Part shown: in pieces, positions 1 through 9,372 of the stretch
Layout: each line of letters opens with the position of its first letter
Position numbering within the stretch: position 1 is the first letter of the stretch
Assembly (NCBI RefSeq): GCF_012328925.1
Contig: NZ_JAAXLS010000022.1
Location: forward strand, 43,055-107,054
DNA from: Amycolatopsis acididurans
GTDB taxonomy: Bacteria; Actinomycetota; Actinomycetes; Mycobacteriales; Pseudonocardiaceae
Length of the DNA: 64,000 bases
Direction of reading: 5' to 3'
Program-made: the position numbers and the translations under genes
The notes under the pieces: model-generated
The model's database searches: none
What the model saw: only the letters and a program-made list of their open reading frames with translations
What the model was told of the DNA's origin: nothing

Positions 1-518
1 CACATCATCACGGCGGTACCGGCGGTCATCGTGATGACGATGATGGCCAGCGACCAGATGCTGTTGTCCGGGATGATCGACACGCTGCAGCCGGGGAACA
101 GCTGGTCGCGGTCGGCCAGCGCCACCACACCGGTGGCCTGCAGGATCGCCAGCGCGATCGTCAGGTACCGGGTGTACTGGGTCAGCTTGTTCTGACCGGC
201 CTGGCCCTCTTTCTTCAGTTCCTCGAAACGAGGGATCACCACGGTGAGCAGCTGCACGATGATGCTGGCCGTGATGTAGGGCATGATGCCGGTCGAGAAG
301 ATCGACAGCTGCAGGAGCGCACCGCCGCTGAACAGGTTCAGCAGCGAATAGATGCCCGAAGAGTCAGCCTGCGACCCACACGTCTGGACGTTGGGATATG
401 AGACCCCTGGCGCCGGCGTGACCGCACCGATCCGGTACACCGCCACGATCATCAGCGTGAACAGGATCTTCTTGCGCAGGTCCGGCGTAGCAAGAGCCGA
501 GCGGAAGGCGCTGAGCAC
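1..518 (-). CDS. secY: Protein translocase subunit SecY (N-terminal part, cut by the window edge)
   Basis: Channel subunit of the SecYEG translocon in the plasma membrane. About 172 N-terminal residues are visible, beginning LSAFRSALATPDLRKKILFT, followed by the first transmembrane helix, the plug-region motif SLLNLFSGGALLQLSIFSTG and the start of the next helices; the rest is beyond position 1. I chose the GTG at 516-518 because GAGGAGG lies 7-13 nt upstream and the known family N-terminus starts there. A TAGAGT hexamer on the minus strand (652-657) could be its -10 box, but no good -35 is seen. It is separated from rplO by a membrane-protein gene and a strong hairpin, so it is probably transcribed apart from the spc ribosomal genes. 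Confidence 0.93.
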   Translation of the reverse strand, partial: MLSAFRSALATPDLRKKILFTLMIVAVYRIGAVTPAPGVSYPNVQTCGSQADSSGIYSLLNLFSGGALLQLSIFSTGIMPYITASIIVQLLTVVIPRFEELKKEGQAGQNKLTQYTRYLTIALAILQATGVVALADRDQLFPGCSVSIIPDNSIWSLAIIVITMTAGTAVMM

Positions 519-694
519 GCGGGGGACCTCCTCGGCGTCGCCGGCGGGTGGCGCCGACGATCGGCTTGGCCGGCAGTTACCGGCATGAACACATCATTCT
601 GGCGCAAGCCAGGAGCGCCTCGAGACAGAGTTGTCCCGAAGCGTGTTGCCGACTCTAACAGCCGCCCATGGTCGGGCCGCACCGCAGGCTACCT

Positions 695-1276
695 TTACCG
701 CTCCGGGGAGTCACCGGGCGGACCTGGGAGGCGATTTCCGCGCACCGGCAACGCGATCAGCACGACGGCGGCCGACGCGAGCACGCCCGCGGCGAGCACG
801 AGCCAGAATCCGGCACCGAGGGCCGCGCTCGCCCCGTCGGCGGCCTGGATCGTGCCGCGCAGGTTCACCACCTGCACCGCGACCGTGGCCAGCACACCGA
901 CCAGGAACGCCGCGGCGACCGAACCGGCCAGCAGAGCCGCGAAGCCCACGGCGGCGGGCGCGGCTCGCTGCGCCGCGGCGATGATCATCAGGACGGCGAT
1001 GCCGAGCAGGGCCGCCGCGATGGTGAGCGGGATGCCGTTCTCGGCGACGTGTCCGGCCGAGGGCGTCGCGCCACCGGCCGTGACCTCCCAGCCGGTCACC
1101 GAGATCCGGGCCGCCGGGCCGCCCATGAGACTCAGCTCACCCGAGACCAGCGGCAGGAACGAGCCGACGACGGCGAGGACGGCGGCGGCCAGCGCGGCCG
1201 CCGCACCGAACAGCCGCGTGCGCACCACCGGCGACTGGCTCCGGCGCTCGGTTACCGCGGTCTCCCCCTCCGTCAT
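695..1276 (-). CDS. Uncharacterised four-helix membrane protein between rplO and secY
   Basis: 193 residues, not recognised. Four hydrophobic stretches can be seen: near residues 22-45, 85-108, 112-140 and 155-185, with only short loops except for a glycine-rich segment between helices 1 and 2 that is probably extracytoplasmic. The N-terminus (MTEGETAVTERRSQ) is polar. The ATG at 1274-1276 is preceded directly by GGAGG with no spacing, which is unusual, so a slightly later start or non-canonical initiation is possible. It is co-directional with rplO and secY but follows a strong terminator-like hairpin, so it probably has its own promoter. Most bacteria have rplO directly next to secY, so this gene is an insertion in the canonical order. 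Function unknown. Confidence 0.75.
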   Translation of the reverse strand: MTEGETAVTERRSQSPVVRTRLFGAAAALAAAVLAVVGSFLPLVSGELSLMGGPAARISVTGWEVTAGGATPSAGHVAENGIPLTIAAALLGIAVLMIIAAAQRAAPAAVGFAALLAGSVAAAFLVGVLATVAVQVVNLRGTIQAADGASAALGAGFWLVLAAGVLASAAVVLIALPVRGNRLPGPPGDSPER

Positions 1277-1307
1277 CCTCCGATCGTGGCACCCGGGCGC
1301 GAACACG

Positions 1308-1343
1308 ACAACGGCCCGCCGGGCGAACCCGGCGGGCCGTTGT
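1308..1343 (-). terminator. Perfect 16-bp hairpin after rplO
   Basis: A perfect inverted repeat: 16-bp arms at 1308-1323 and 1328-1343 with a four-base loop that reads TTCG on the minus strand. It lies 17 nt after the rplO stop and before the membrane-protein gene. There is no U-tract, which is common for actinobacterial terminators. It probably ends the spc operon transcript. Confidence 0.8.
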
Positions 1344-1360
1344 GGCACCCGTGCGAAAAC

Positions 1361-1804
1361 TCAGGCCTTGGTGATCGAGCCGCCCGCGGCCTCCACCTTC
1401 TCCTTGGCGGAGTTGGAGAACGCGTCGGCGGTGATGTCCAGCTTGACGCTGACGTCACCGTTGCCGAGCACCTTGACGAGCTTGCCCTTGCGGACCAGAC
1501 CGCGAGCGGCCAGGTCCTCCTTCGATACCGTGCCACCGTCGCTGAACACGCGGGCGATGTCGCCGACGTTCACCGGCTGGTACTCGGTGCGGAAACGGTT
1601 CTTGAAGCCACGCAGCTTCGGCAGCCGCATGTGGATGGGCATCTGCCCACCCTCGAAACCGGCGGGCACGTTCTTGCGGGCCTTGGTGCCCTTCGTGCCG
1701 CGACCGGCGGTCTTGCCCTTCGAACCCTCACCACGGCCGACGCGGATCTTGTCGCGCTTGGCGCCGGGCGCGGGACGCAGGTTGTGGATCTTGATGGCGG
1801 TCAT
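1361..1804 (-). CDS. rplO: 50S ribosomal protein L15
   Basis: L15 (147 residues) binds 23S rRNA late in assembly of the large subunit. It begins MTAIKIHNLRPAPGAKRDKI and has the glycine- and lysine-rich N-terminal tail (VGRGEGSKGKTAGRGTKGTK) that threads into rRNA, followed by the conserved GFEGGQMPIHMRLPKLRGFK segment. The start codon overlaps the rpmD stop by ATGA, which suggests translational coupling. It is the last ribosomal gene of this run, followed by a strong hairpin rather than directly by secY. Confidence 0.98.
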   Translation of the reverse strand: MTAIKIHNLRPAPGAKRDKIRVGRGEGSKGKTAGRGTKGTKARKNVPAGFEGGQMPIHMRLPKLRGFKNRFRTEYQPVNVGDIARVFSDGGTVSKEDLAARGLVRKGKLVKVLGNGDVSVKLDITADAFSNSAKEKVEAAGGSITKA

Positions 1805-1986
1805 GCCTTGACCTCCTCAACGGTCACGAGGTGACGCACCGTGTGGATCAGGCCACGCACCTCGGGAGTGTCCTCCCGAACCACGGACTGCCGGATCTTG
1901 TGCAGCCCGAGGGTCCGCAGCGAGTCCCGGTGGTTCTGCTTGGTGCCGATCTTGCTCTTGACCTGGGTGACCTTGAGCTGAGCCAC
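1801..1986 (-). CDS. rpmD: 50S ribosomal protein L30
   Basis: L30 (61 residues) is a small large-subunit protein. The sequence AQLKVTQVKSKIGTKQNHRD followed by SLRTLGLHKIRQSVVRED is the typical bacterial L30 core. The start is a GTG at 1984-1986, one base after the rpsE stop; the TGA overlaps the rplO ATG by four bases. It is therefore locked between rpsE and rplO in a tightly coupled run. The length matches the family. Confidence 0.96.
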   Translation of the reverse strand: MAQLKVTQVKSKIGTKQNHRDSLRTLGLHKIRQSVVREDTPEVRGLIHTVRHLVTVEEVKA

Positions 1987-1987
1987 G

Positions 1988-2632
1988 TCAGACCCCCTGT
2001 CCCGCACGCTGGCGCAGCATCCGGGCCGGGGCCACGTCTTCGAGGGGCAGGCCACGGCGAGCGGCCACCTCCTCCGGACGCTGCAGGCCCTTGAGAGCCG
2101 CCACGGTCGCGTGCACGATGTTGATCGCGTTGTCGCTACCGAGCGACTTCGACAGCACGTCGTGCACGCCCGCGCACTCCAGCACCGCACGCACCGGGCC
2201 ACCGGCGATGACACCGGTACCGGCGCTGGCCGGACGCAGCAGCACCACACCGGCGGCGTCCTCACCCTGGATCGGGTGCGGGATGGTGCCGGCGATCCGA
2301 GGCACGCGGAAGAAGTTCTTCTTCGCCTCCTCGACGCCCTTGGCGATCGCCGCGGGCACCTCCTTGGCCTTGCCGTAGCCGACGCCGACCTGACCGTCAC
2401 CGTCGCCGACGACGACGAGCGCGGTGAAGCTGAAGCGACGACCACCCTTGACGACCTTGGCGACGCGGTTGATCGCGACGACGCGCTCGAGGTGCGGGGT
2501 CTTCTCCTGGCCGGCCCCGCCACGGCCACCGTCGCGGCGGTCCCTGCGGTCGCGACGGTCGCCGCGGTCGTTACCGCCCTGGCCGCCTTGACCGCCCTGC
2601 CCGCCGCCGAATTGCCGTGTACGTCCCGGCAT
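1988..2632 (-). CDS. rpsE: 30S ribosomal protein S5
   Basis: S5 (214 residues) sits near the mRNA entry side of the 30S subunit and affects decoding fidelity. The double-stranded RNA-binding S5 domain starts near residue 47 (LERVVAINRVAKVVKGGRRF) and the C-terminal domain follows with GTGVIAGGPVRAVLECAGV. The N-terminus is extended by about 40 residues of glycine, aspartate and arginine (repeats of GGQ and RRDRRD), which is low-complexity and commonly seen in actinobacterial S5. The gene lies 35 nt after rplR and 1 nt before rpmD. Confidence 0.98.
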   Translation of the reverse strand: MPGRTRQFGGGQGGQGGQGGNDRGDRRDRRDRRDGGRGGAGQEKTPHLERVVAINRVAKVVKGGRRFSFTALVVVGDGDGQVGVGYGKAKEVPAAIAKGVEEAKKNFFRVPRIAGTIPHPIQGEDAAGVVLLRPASAGTGVIAGGPVRAVLECAGVHDVLSKSLGSDNAINIVHATVAALKGLQRPEEVAARRGLPLEDVAPARMLRQRAGQGV

Positions 2633-2667
2633 CAGGCGTTCCTTCCGTTCTCGCGAATGTGCATCTT

Positions 2668-3078
2668 CTAGAACTCCAACCCGCCCTCACGGGCGGCGTC
2701 GGCCAGGGCCGCGATACGACCGTGGTAGCCGTTGCCACCGTGGTCGAAAACGACCCCGGAAATGCCCGCGTTCTTCGCACGGGCCGCCACCAGCTCGCCG
2801 ACCTTGGCGGCCTTGGCCTTCTTGTCGCCCTCGATGGCACGCACATCGGCCTCCATGGTCGACGCCGCGGCCAGCGTGTGGCCGGACAGGTCGTCGATCA
2901 CCTGGACGTAGATGTGCCGCGAGGACCGCTTCACCGACAGGCGCGGACGCTCCGCGCTGCCCTGGATCTTCTTGCGGAGCCGGAAGTGACGGCGCGTCTT
3001 CGCGACGCGGCGCCGGGTGGAAACGTCCTTGCCGATCGGCTTCCGCTTCTGCGTCAAAGTTGTGCGCGTTTCGCTCAT
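2668..3078 (-). CDS. rplR: 50S ribosomal protein L18
   Basis: L18 (136 residues) binds 5S rRNA together with L5 and places it on the 50S central protuberance. The conserved features RRVAKTRRHFRLRKKIQGSAERPRL, read in two parts, and the C-terminal VVFDHGGNGYHGRIAALADA match the family. The first roughly 15 residues form a short basic extension. It starts 3 nt after rplF ends, in the same transcript. Confidence 0.98.
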   Translation of the reverse strand: MSETRTTLTQKRKPIGKDVSTRRRVAKTRRHFRLRKKIQGSAERPRLSVKRSSRHIYVQVIDDLSGHTLAAASTMEADVRAIEGDKKAKAAKVGELVAARAKNAGISGVVFDHGGNGYHGRIAALADAAREGGLEF

Positions 3079-3081
3079 CGC

Positions 3082-3621
3082 TTACTTACCCGTCTTTCCG
3101 ACCTTGCGACGGATGCGCTCACCCTCGTACCGCAGCCCCTTGCCCTTGTAGGGGTCCGGGCGGCGAAGCTTGCGGATCACCGCTGCCGTCTGGCCGACCT
3201 TCTGCTTGTCGATACCCGAGACCGAGAACCGGGTCGGGGACTCCACCTTGAAGGTGATGCCCTCGGGCGCCTCGATCAGCACCGGGTGGCTGTAGCCGAG
3301 GGCGAACTCGAGGTTGCTGCCCTTGGCCTGGACGCGGTAACCGACGCCGTGGATCTCGAGCTTCTTCTCGTAGCCCTCGGTCACCCCGACGACGAGGTTG
3401 TTCACCAGCGTCCGGGTAAGGCCGTGCAGCGCGCGGTTCTCCCGCTCGTCGTCAGGCCGCTTGACCTCGAGCGTGCCGTCCTCGGCGCGCTCGACGGTGA
3501 TCGGCTCGATGATGGTGTGCGACAGGGTGCCCTTGGGCCCCTTGACCGTGACGTCCTGGCCGTCGATGGTCACCTCGACCCCGGAAGGGACGGCGATCGG
3601 CCGCTTTCCGATGCGTGACAT
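3082..3621 (-). CDS. rplF: 50S ribosomal protein L6
   Basis: L6 (179 residues) lies near the sarcin-ricin loop and helps form the elongation-factor binding site. Two L6 repeats are visible: MSRIGKRPIAVPSGVEVTID opens the first, and the second ends with the signature PDPYKGKGLRYEGERIRRK. The length is normal. It follows rpsH with a 16-nt gap and precedes rplR by 3 nt. Confidence 0.98.
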   Translation of the reverse strand: MSRIGKRPIAVPSGVEVTIDGQDVTVKGPKGTLSHTIIEPITVERAEDGTLEVKRPDDERENRALHGLTRTLVNNLVVGVTEGYEKKLEIHGVGYRVQAKGSNLEFALGYSHPVLIEAPEGITFKVESPTRFSVSGIDKQKVGQTAAVIRKLRRPDPYKGKGLRYEGERIRRKVGKTGK

Positions 3622-3637
3622 GCCTAAACTCCCTTCC

Positions 3638-4036
3638 TCACCAGACGTAGGCGAGGACTTCCCCGCCCACCCCGTTGCGCTTGGCCTGCCGGTCGGTCTG
3701 CAGACCGCCGGAGGTGGAGATGATCGCGATGCCGAGGCCGCCCAGCACGCTGGGGAGCTCCGTCGACTTCGCGTACACCCGCAGACCCGGCTTGGACACC
3801 CGGCGCAGACCCGCGATGCTGCGCTCGCGGTTGCGGCCGTACTTGAGCTCCACGACCAGGTTCTTGTGCTTCTCGCCCGGCTCCGAGCGGTAACCCGCGA
3901 TGTAACCCTCGCGCTTGAGGATGTCCGCGATGTTCTGCTTGAGCTTCGAGTGGGGCAGCACGACCTCGTCGTGGTACGCCGAGTTGGCGTTGCGCAGACG
4001 AGTCAAGAAGTCTGCGATCGGGTCGGTCATCGTCAT
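3638..4036 (-). CDS. rpsH: 30S ribosomal protein S8
   Basis: S8 (132 residues) is a primary 16S rRNA-binding protein. In E. coli it also represses the spc operon, but no S8-binding RNA motif was checked here. It begins MTMTDPIADFLTRLRNANSA and ends with the family signature STSGGLQTDRQAKRNGVGGE. A second ATG two codons later (MTDPIADF) is an equally good start. A 68-nt gap separates it from rpsN and contains a 6-bp hairpin (CCCTCG/CGAGGG). Confidence 0.98.
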   Translation of the reverse strand: MTMTDPIADFLTRLRNANSAYHDEVVLPHSKLKQNIADILKREGYIAGYRSEPGEKHKNLVVELKYGRNRERSIAGLRRVSKPGLRVYAKSTELPSVLGGLGIAIISTSGGLQTDRQAKRNGVGGEVLAYVW

Positions 4037-4104
4037 GGTGACCTGTCAACCTTTCTCGCCTGGTTCCCTCGCCCCTGCGAGGGCCTGTGGCGAAGTGGGA
4101 GTTT

Positions 4105-4290
4105 TTACCAGCTGGACTTGGACACGCCCGGCAGCTCGCCCGCGTGCGCCATCTCGCGGAGGCACACCCGGCACAGCCCGAACTTGCGGAAGACCGAGTG
4201 CGGCCGGCCGCAGCGGTTGCAGCGGGTGTACGCGCGCACCTTGAACTTGGGCTTGCGGGCCGCCTTGGCGATCAGAGCCTTCTTGGCCAT
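4105..4290 (-). CDS. rpsN: 30S ribosomal protein S14, zinc-binding type (type Z)
   Basis: S14 (61 residues) is part of the 30S head. Four cysteines in two CxxC pairs (C24/C27 and C40/C43) show the zinc-binding, short form. Zinc-poor conditions often induce a longer cysteine-free paralogue elsewhere in actinobacterial genomes; none is in this window. The ATG shares a base with the rplE stop (TGATG). Confidence 0.98.
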   Translation of the reverse strand: MAKKALIAKAARKPKFKVRAYTRCNRCGRPHSVFRKFGLCRVCLREMAHAGELPGVSKSSW

Positions 4291-4886
4291 CAGTTCTCCT
4301 TGAACGGGAAGCCGAGCTTGCGAAGCAGCGCCCGGCCCTCGTCATCGGTGGTAGCGGTGGTGACGACGGTGATGTCCATGCCGCGCGGGCGGTCGATGGA
4401 GTCCGGGTTGATCTCGTGGAACATCGACTGCTCGTTGAGCCCGAACGTGTAGTTGCCGTTGCCGTCGAACTGCTTGCCCGAAAGGCCGCGGAAGTCACGG
4501 ATACGCGGCAGCGCGATGGTCAGCAGCCGGTCGAGGAACTCCCACATCCGGTCGCCGCGCAGCGTCACGCGCGCACCGATCGGCTGGCCCTCGCGCAGCT
4601 TGAACTGCGCGATGGACTTGCGGGCCCTGCGCACCTCGGGCTTCTGCCCGGTGATCGTGGCGAGGTCGCGGATCGCGCCCTCGATCAGCTTCGAGTCCCT
4701 GGCCGCGTCGCCGACACCCATGTTGACGACGACCTTCACGACACCCGGGATCTGGTGCACGTTCGCGTAGCTGAACTCCTTCTGGAGCTCGCCCTTGATC
4801 TCTTCGCGGTACCGGGTCTTCAACCGCGGCACCGTGCCTGTGCCTCCAGTGCCGGCGGGCACGGTCTTCTCCACCGTTTCCGTCAT
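4290..4886 (-). CDS. rplE: 50S ribosomal protein L5
   Basis: L5 (198 residues) binds 5S rRNA and contacts the P-site tRNA. The core starts at PRLKTRYREEIKGELQKEF and includes the conserved VVVNMGVGDAARDSKLIEGA and the RGMDITVVTTATTDDEGRAL end. About 20 residues rich in Thr and Gly (MTETVEKTVPAGTGGTGTV) precede the core and form an extension. The gene overlaps both neighbours by one base (rplX upstream, rpsN downstream). Confidence 0.98.
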   Translation of the reverse strand: MTETVEKTVPAGTGGTGTVPRLKTRYREEIKGELQKEFSYANVHQIPGVVKVVVNMGVGDAARDSKLIEGAIRDLATITGQKPEVRRARKSIAQFKLREGQPIGARVTLRGDRMWEFLDRLLTIALPRIRDFRGLSGKQFDGNGNYTFGLNEQSMFHEINPDSIDRPRGMDITVVTTATTDDEGRALLRKLGFPFKEN

Positions 4887-5200
4887 CAGATGTCCTTACC
4901 GGTCCTGCGCGAGATACGAACCTTCTTGCCGTCCTCACCGACGCGGTAGCCGATGCGGGTCGGCTTGCCGTCGGAGTCGACGACCATCACGTTCGAGACG
5001 TGGATCGGCGCCTCCTGGGTGACGATCCCGCCCGACTGCGCGCCACGCTGGGTCTGGGTGATCCGGGTGTGCTTCTTGATCCGGTTCACGCCCTCGACCA
5101 GCACGCGCTGGCGGCTCGGGTAGGCCTGGATGACCTTGCCCTTGGCGCCCTTGTCCTTGCCGGCGATAACGACGACCGTGTCGCCCTTCTTCACCTTCAT
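4886..5200 (-). CDS. rplX: 50S ribosomal protein L24
   Basis: L24 (104 residues) starts large-subunit assembly by binding the 5' domain of 23S rRNA. The KOW motif is seen at the N-terminus (KVKKGDTVVVIAGKDKGAKG), followed by the conserved VEGVNRIKKHTRITQTQRGA. Length and order are normal. It begins 1 nt after the rplN stop. Confidence 0.98.
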   Translation of the reverse strand: MKVKKGDTVVVIAGKDKGAKGKVIQAYPSRQRVLVEGVNRIKKHTRITQTQRGAQSGGIVTQEAPIHVSNVMVVDSDGKPTRIGYRVGEDGKKVRISRRTGKDI

Positions 5201-5201
5201 G

Positions 5202-5570
5202 TCAGAGCACCTCCGGAGCCAGCGAGATGATCTTCATGAACTTCCGGTCGCGCAGTTCGCGGCCAACCGGACCGAAGATGCGGGTCCCGCGCGGCTCGTT
5301 GTCGTTCTTGATGAGCACGGCGGCGTTCTCGTCGAACCGGATGTAGGAGCCGTCCGGGCGACGCCGCTCCTTGGTCGTGCGGACGACGACGGCCTTGACC
5401 ACGTCACCCTTCTTCACCCCGGCAGCCGGGATGGCGTCCTTCACGGTGGCGACGATGATGTCGCCGATACCCGCGTAGCGCCGCCCCGAACCGCCGAGCA
5501 CGCGGATGCAAAGGATCTCCTTGGCGCCCGTGTTGTCGGCGACTCGTAGCCGCGACTCCTGCTGGATCAC
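5202..5570 (-). CDS. rplN: 50S ribosomal protein L14
   Basis: L14 (122 residues) forms part of the intersubunit bridge. MIQQESRLRVADNTGAKEIL and the C-terminal IFGPVGRELRDRKFMKIISL are family signatures. The start is GTG at 5568-5570 with AGGAG upstream. A 75-nt gap separates it from rpsQ, the largest break between rplX and rpsJ and the usual border between S10 and spc operons. No convincing promoter was found in that gap. Confidence 0.98.
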   Translation of the reverse strand: MIQQESRLRVADNTGAKEILCIRVLGGSGRRYAGIGDIIVATVKDAIPAAGVKKGDVVKAVVVRTTKERRRPDGSYIRFDENAAVLIKNDNEPRGTRIFGPVGRELRDRKFMKIISLAPEVL

Positions 5571-5645
5571 GTCAACTCCTGTATGTCTCGCCGGTTCTCG
5601 CTCTCGCGAGCCTGGCGGAACGGAAGGGACCCATCTGGCCCCTGC

Positions 5646-5948
5646 TTACTTGGCCTTCTCCACGATCCGCACGAGCCGCCACCGCTTGGTGGCCGACAGC
5701 GGGCGGGTCTCCATGAGAACCACGCGGTCACCCTTGCCGGCGATGTTCTCCTCGTCGTGCGCCTTCACCTTGCTGGTGGTGCGGACGACCTTCGGGTACT
5801 TGGGGTGCTTCTTGCGGTCCTCGAGCTGAACCACGATCGTCTTGTCCATCTTGTCGGACACGACGTAGCCCTCACGAACCTTGCGGTAGTTACGACCCGA
5901 GTCGGCCTTCTGTACCGGCAGAGCCGCGAGCTCCTCGGCCTCGCTCAT
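5646..5948 (-). CDS. rpsQ: 30S ribosomal protein S17
   Basis: S17 (100 residues) is a primary 16S rRNA-binding protein with an OB fold. The core begins RKVREGYVVSDKMDKTIVVQ and continues with KAHDEENIAGKGDRVVLMET, the S17 signature. About 20 residues precede the core (MSEAEELAALPVQKADSG), a modest extension. Its first four bases overlap the end of rpmC. Confidence 0.98.
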   Translation of the reverse strand: MSEAEELAALPVQKADSGRNYRKVREGYVVSDKMDKTIVVQLEDRKKHPKYPKVVRTTSKVKAHDEENIAGKGDRVVLMETRPLSATKRWRLVRIVEKAK

Positions 5949-6192
5949 GCCGCACCTTCCTCATCTTCAGCTTCGGGGGAAACGGACAGGCCGAGCTCCC
6001 GCTCGCGCATGATCGTGTAGATCCGCGCGATGTCGGTGCGCACGGTGCGCAGCCTGCGGTTGTTGTCCAGCTGCCCGGTGGCCATCTGGAAGCGGAGGTT
6101 GAACAGCTCCTCCTTGGCCTCCTTCAGGCGCAGCACGAGCTCCTCGGCCGTGAGCTCACGAAGCTCTGACGGTGCGGTACCGGCTTTCGCCA

Positions 6193-6193
<1 letters not shown>
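5945..6193 (-). CDS. rpmC: 50S ribosomal protein L29
   Basis: L29 (82 residues) is located at the polypeptide exit tunnel, near the docking site for trigger factor and SRP. Two helices are evident, with the signature KEELFNLRFQMATGQLDNNR. An acidic C-terminal tail (VSPEAEDEEGAA) and a short N-terminal extension make it a little longer than the 65-70 residues of many L29 proteins. It overlaps rplP by one base and rpsQ by four. Confidence 0.97.
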
Positions 6194-6612
<419 letters not shown>

Positions 6613-6615
6613 GCC

Positions 6616-7478
<863 letters not shown>

Positions 7479-7479
<1 letters not shown>

Positions 7480-7883
7480 TACCGGCCACCCTTCCTCTTA
7501 CCGCTCTTCTTCTCCGGACGGGACTCCACCTCAACCGTGATGTGGCTGGTCCGCTTGCGGATCCGGTAGGCACGCCCCTGGGCGCGCGGCCGGATGCGCT
7601 TGAGCGTCGGGCCCTCGTCGGCGTAGGCGTTCTTCACCCACAGCGTGTCCGGGTCAAGATCCAGGTTGTTCTCGGCGTTCGCCATGGCGCTCGCGAGCAC
7701 CTTGGCGACCGGCTGGCTCGCGGCCTGCGGCGCGAACCGCAGGATGGCCAGCGCCTCCTGGGCGTTACGACCCTTGATCAGCTCGATCACCCGGCGCACC
7801 TTCATCGGCGAGTCCCGGACGAAGCGAGCCCGCGCGTAGGCCGTGGGAAGCTCCTCGGCCGTAGCGTCTGTCTGGGCACTCAT
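7479..7883 (-). CDS. rplV: 50S ribosomal protein L22
   Basis: L22 (134 residues) has a globular part on the ribosome surface and a beta-hairpin that narrows the exit tunnel, where macrolides bind. The core starts ARFVRDSPMKVRRVIELIKG and the tunnel hairpin is TLKRIRPRAQGRAYRIRKRT, without obvious deletions of the kind linked to macrolide resistance. A basic C-terminal tail (KKSGKRKGGR) follows. It lies 28 nt after rpsS. Confidence 0.98.
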
Positions 7884-7911
7884 TCGCTAGTTCCTCTTCT
7901 CGGTGCGCCCG

Positions 7912-8193
7912 TCAGCGACGGCGCGACTTACGGTCGTCCTTGATGTGGCCCTTGAAGGTCCGCGTCGGGGCGAACTCGCCCAGCTTGTGACCCACCATCG
8001 CCTCGGTGACGAACACCGGGACGTGCTTGCGGCCGTCGTGCACGGCGATCGTGTGCCCGAGCATGTCGGGGATGATCGTGGACCGGCGGGACCACGTCTT
8101 GATCACCGTCTTCTTGCCCGACTCGTTGAGCGCGTCCACCTTCTTGAGCAGGTGGTCGTCCACGAACGGGCCCTTTTTGAGGCTGCGCGGCAT
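7912..8193 (-). CDS. rpsS: 30S ribosomal protein S19
   Basis: S19 (93 residues) forms the head-side intersubunit bridge with S13. MPRSLKKGPFVDDHLLKKVD and the signature KTWSRRSTIIPDMLGHTIAV are typical, as is the C-terminal GHKLGEFAPTRTFKGHIKDD. Length is normal. A GGAGG-type ribosome binding site lies ahead of the ATG, 18 nt after the end of rplB. Confidence 0.98.
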   Translation of the reverse strand: MPRSLKKGPFVDDHLLKKVDALNESGKKTVIKTWSRRSTIIPDMLGHTIAVHDGRKHVPVFVTEAMVGHKLGEFAPTRTFKGHIKDDRKSRRR

Positions 8194-8211
8194 GTTCTTC
8201 TACCTCCCTGC

Positions 8212-9045
8212 TCAGCGCTTCTTGCCGGTACGCCGGCGGCGGACGATCAGTTGGTCGGACGGCTTGCGGCGACGCGTGCGGCCCTCGGGCTTACCGTTCG
8301 GGTTCACCGGGTGGCGACCACCGGACGTCTTGCCCTCACCACCACCGTGCGGGTGGTCGACCGGGTTCATCACGACACCACGGACAGTCGGGCGCTTGCC
8401 GCGCCAGCGGTTGCGGCCCGCCTTGCCCCAGTTGATGTTCGAGTGCTCGGAGTTGCCGACCTCGCCGACCGTGGCGCGGTTGCGCACGTCCACGTTGCGG
8501 ATTTCGCCCGAGGGCATCCGCAGCTGGGCGTACGGGCCGTCCTTCGCGACGAGCTGCACGCGGGCACCGGCCGAACGCGCGATCTTGGCGCCGCCACCGG
8601 GGCGGAGCTCGATCGCGTGCACCACGGTGCCGACCGGGATGTTGCGCAGCGGCAGGTTGTTGCCCGGCTTGATGTCGGCGCGCGGGCCGCTCTCCACCGT
8701 GTCGCCCTGCTGAAGCTTCGCCGGGGCGATGATGTAGCGCTTCTCCCCGTCGGCGTAGTGCAGCAGCGCGATCCGGGCGGAGCGGTTCGGGTCGTACTCG
8801 ATGTGCGCGACCTTGGCGGGCACGCCGTCCTTGTCGTTGCGCCGGAAGTCGATGATCCGGTAGGCCCGCTTGTGGCCGCCGCCCTTGTGCCGGGTGGTGA
8901 TCTTGCCCGACGAGTTGCGGCCGCCGCTCTTGCTCAGCGGGCGCAGCAGCGACTTCTCCGGCGTGGACCGGGTGATCTCGGCGAAGTCCGAGACGCTCGA
9001 GCCACGACGGCCCGGCGTCGTCGGCTTGTACTTGCGAATACCCAT
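8212..9045 (-). CDS. rplB: 50S ribosomal protein L2
   Basis: L2 (277 residues) is essential for subunit joining and peptidyl-transferase function. MGIRKYKPTTPGRRGSSVSD opens the protein. The central RNA-binding domain has HIEYDPNRSARIALLHYADG, and the conserved catalytic-centre histidine segment appears as VMNPVDHPHGGGEGKTSGGR. Both N- and C-terminal L2 domains are complete. It sits 15 nt after rplW. Confidence 0.98.
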   Translation of the reverse strand: MGIRKYKPTTPGRRGSSVSDFAEITRSTPEKSLLRPLSKSGGRNSSGKITTRHKGGGHKRAYRIIDFRRNDKDGVPAKVAHIEYDPNRSARIALLHYADGEKRYIIAPAKLQQGDTVESGPRADIKPGNNLPLRNIPVGTVVHAIELRPGGGAKIARSAGARVQLVAKDGPYAQLRMPSGEIRNVDVRNRATVGEVGNSEHSNINWGKAGRNRWRGKRPTVRGVVMNPVDHPHGGGEGKTSGGRHPVNPNGKPEGRTRRRKPSDQLIVRRRRTGKKR

Positions 9046-9060
9046 TGTCTGCTCAGTCCC

Positions 9061-9372
9061 TTACGCGGCGGGTCCGCCGAAGATCTCGATCGGCTTGCTC
9101 TCGGCGGACAGGGTCACGATGGCGCGCTTGGTGTCCTTGCGCTGGCCGTAGCCGTAACGGGTCCGCTTGCGCTTGCCCGGCCGGTTCAGCGTGTTGACGC
9201 TGACCACCTTGACCCCGAAGACCTGCTCGACGGCGATCTTGATCTGGGTCTTGTTGGCGTCCGGGCGCACGATGAACGTGTACTTGTGGTCCTCGAGCAG
9301 TCCGTAGGACTTCTCGGAGATCACCGGCGCGAGCAGGATGTCGCGCGGGTCGGGAATCGCCACGCTGCTCAC
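9061..9372 (-). CDS. rplW: 50S ribosomal protein L23
   Basis: L23 (103 residues) is at the tunnel exit and is a docking point for trigger factor and SRP. IPDPRDILLAPVISEKSYGL and the segment KTQIKIAVEQVFGVKVVSVN are characteristic. The GTG start at 9370-9372 overlaps the rplD stop (GTGA). Length matches the family. Confidence 0.98.
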   Translation of the reverse strand: MSSVAIPDPRDILLAPVISEKSYGLLEDHKYTFIVRPDANKTQIKIAVEQVFGVKVVSVNTLNRPGKRKRTRYGYGQRKDTKRAIVTLSAESKPIEIFGGPAA

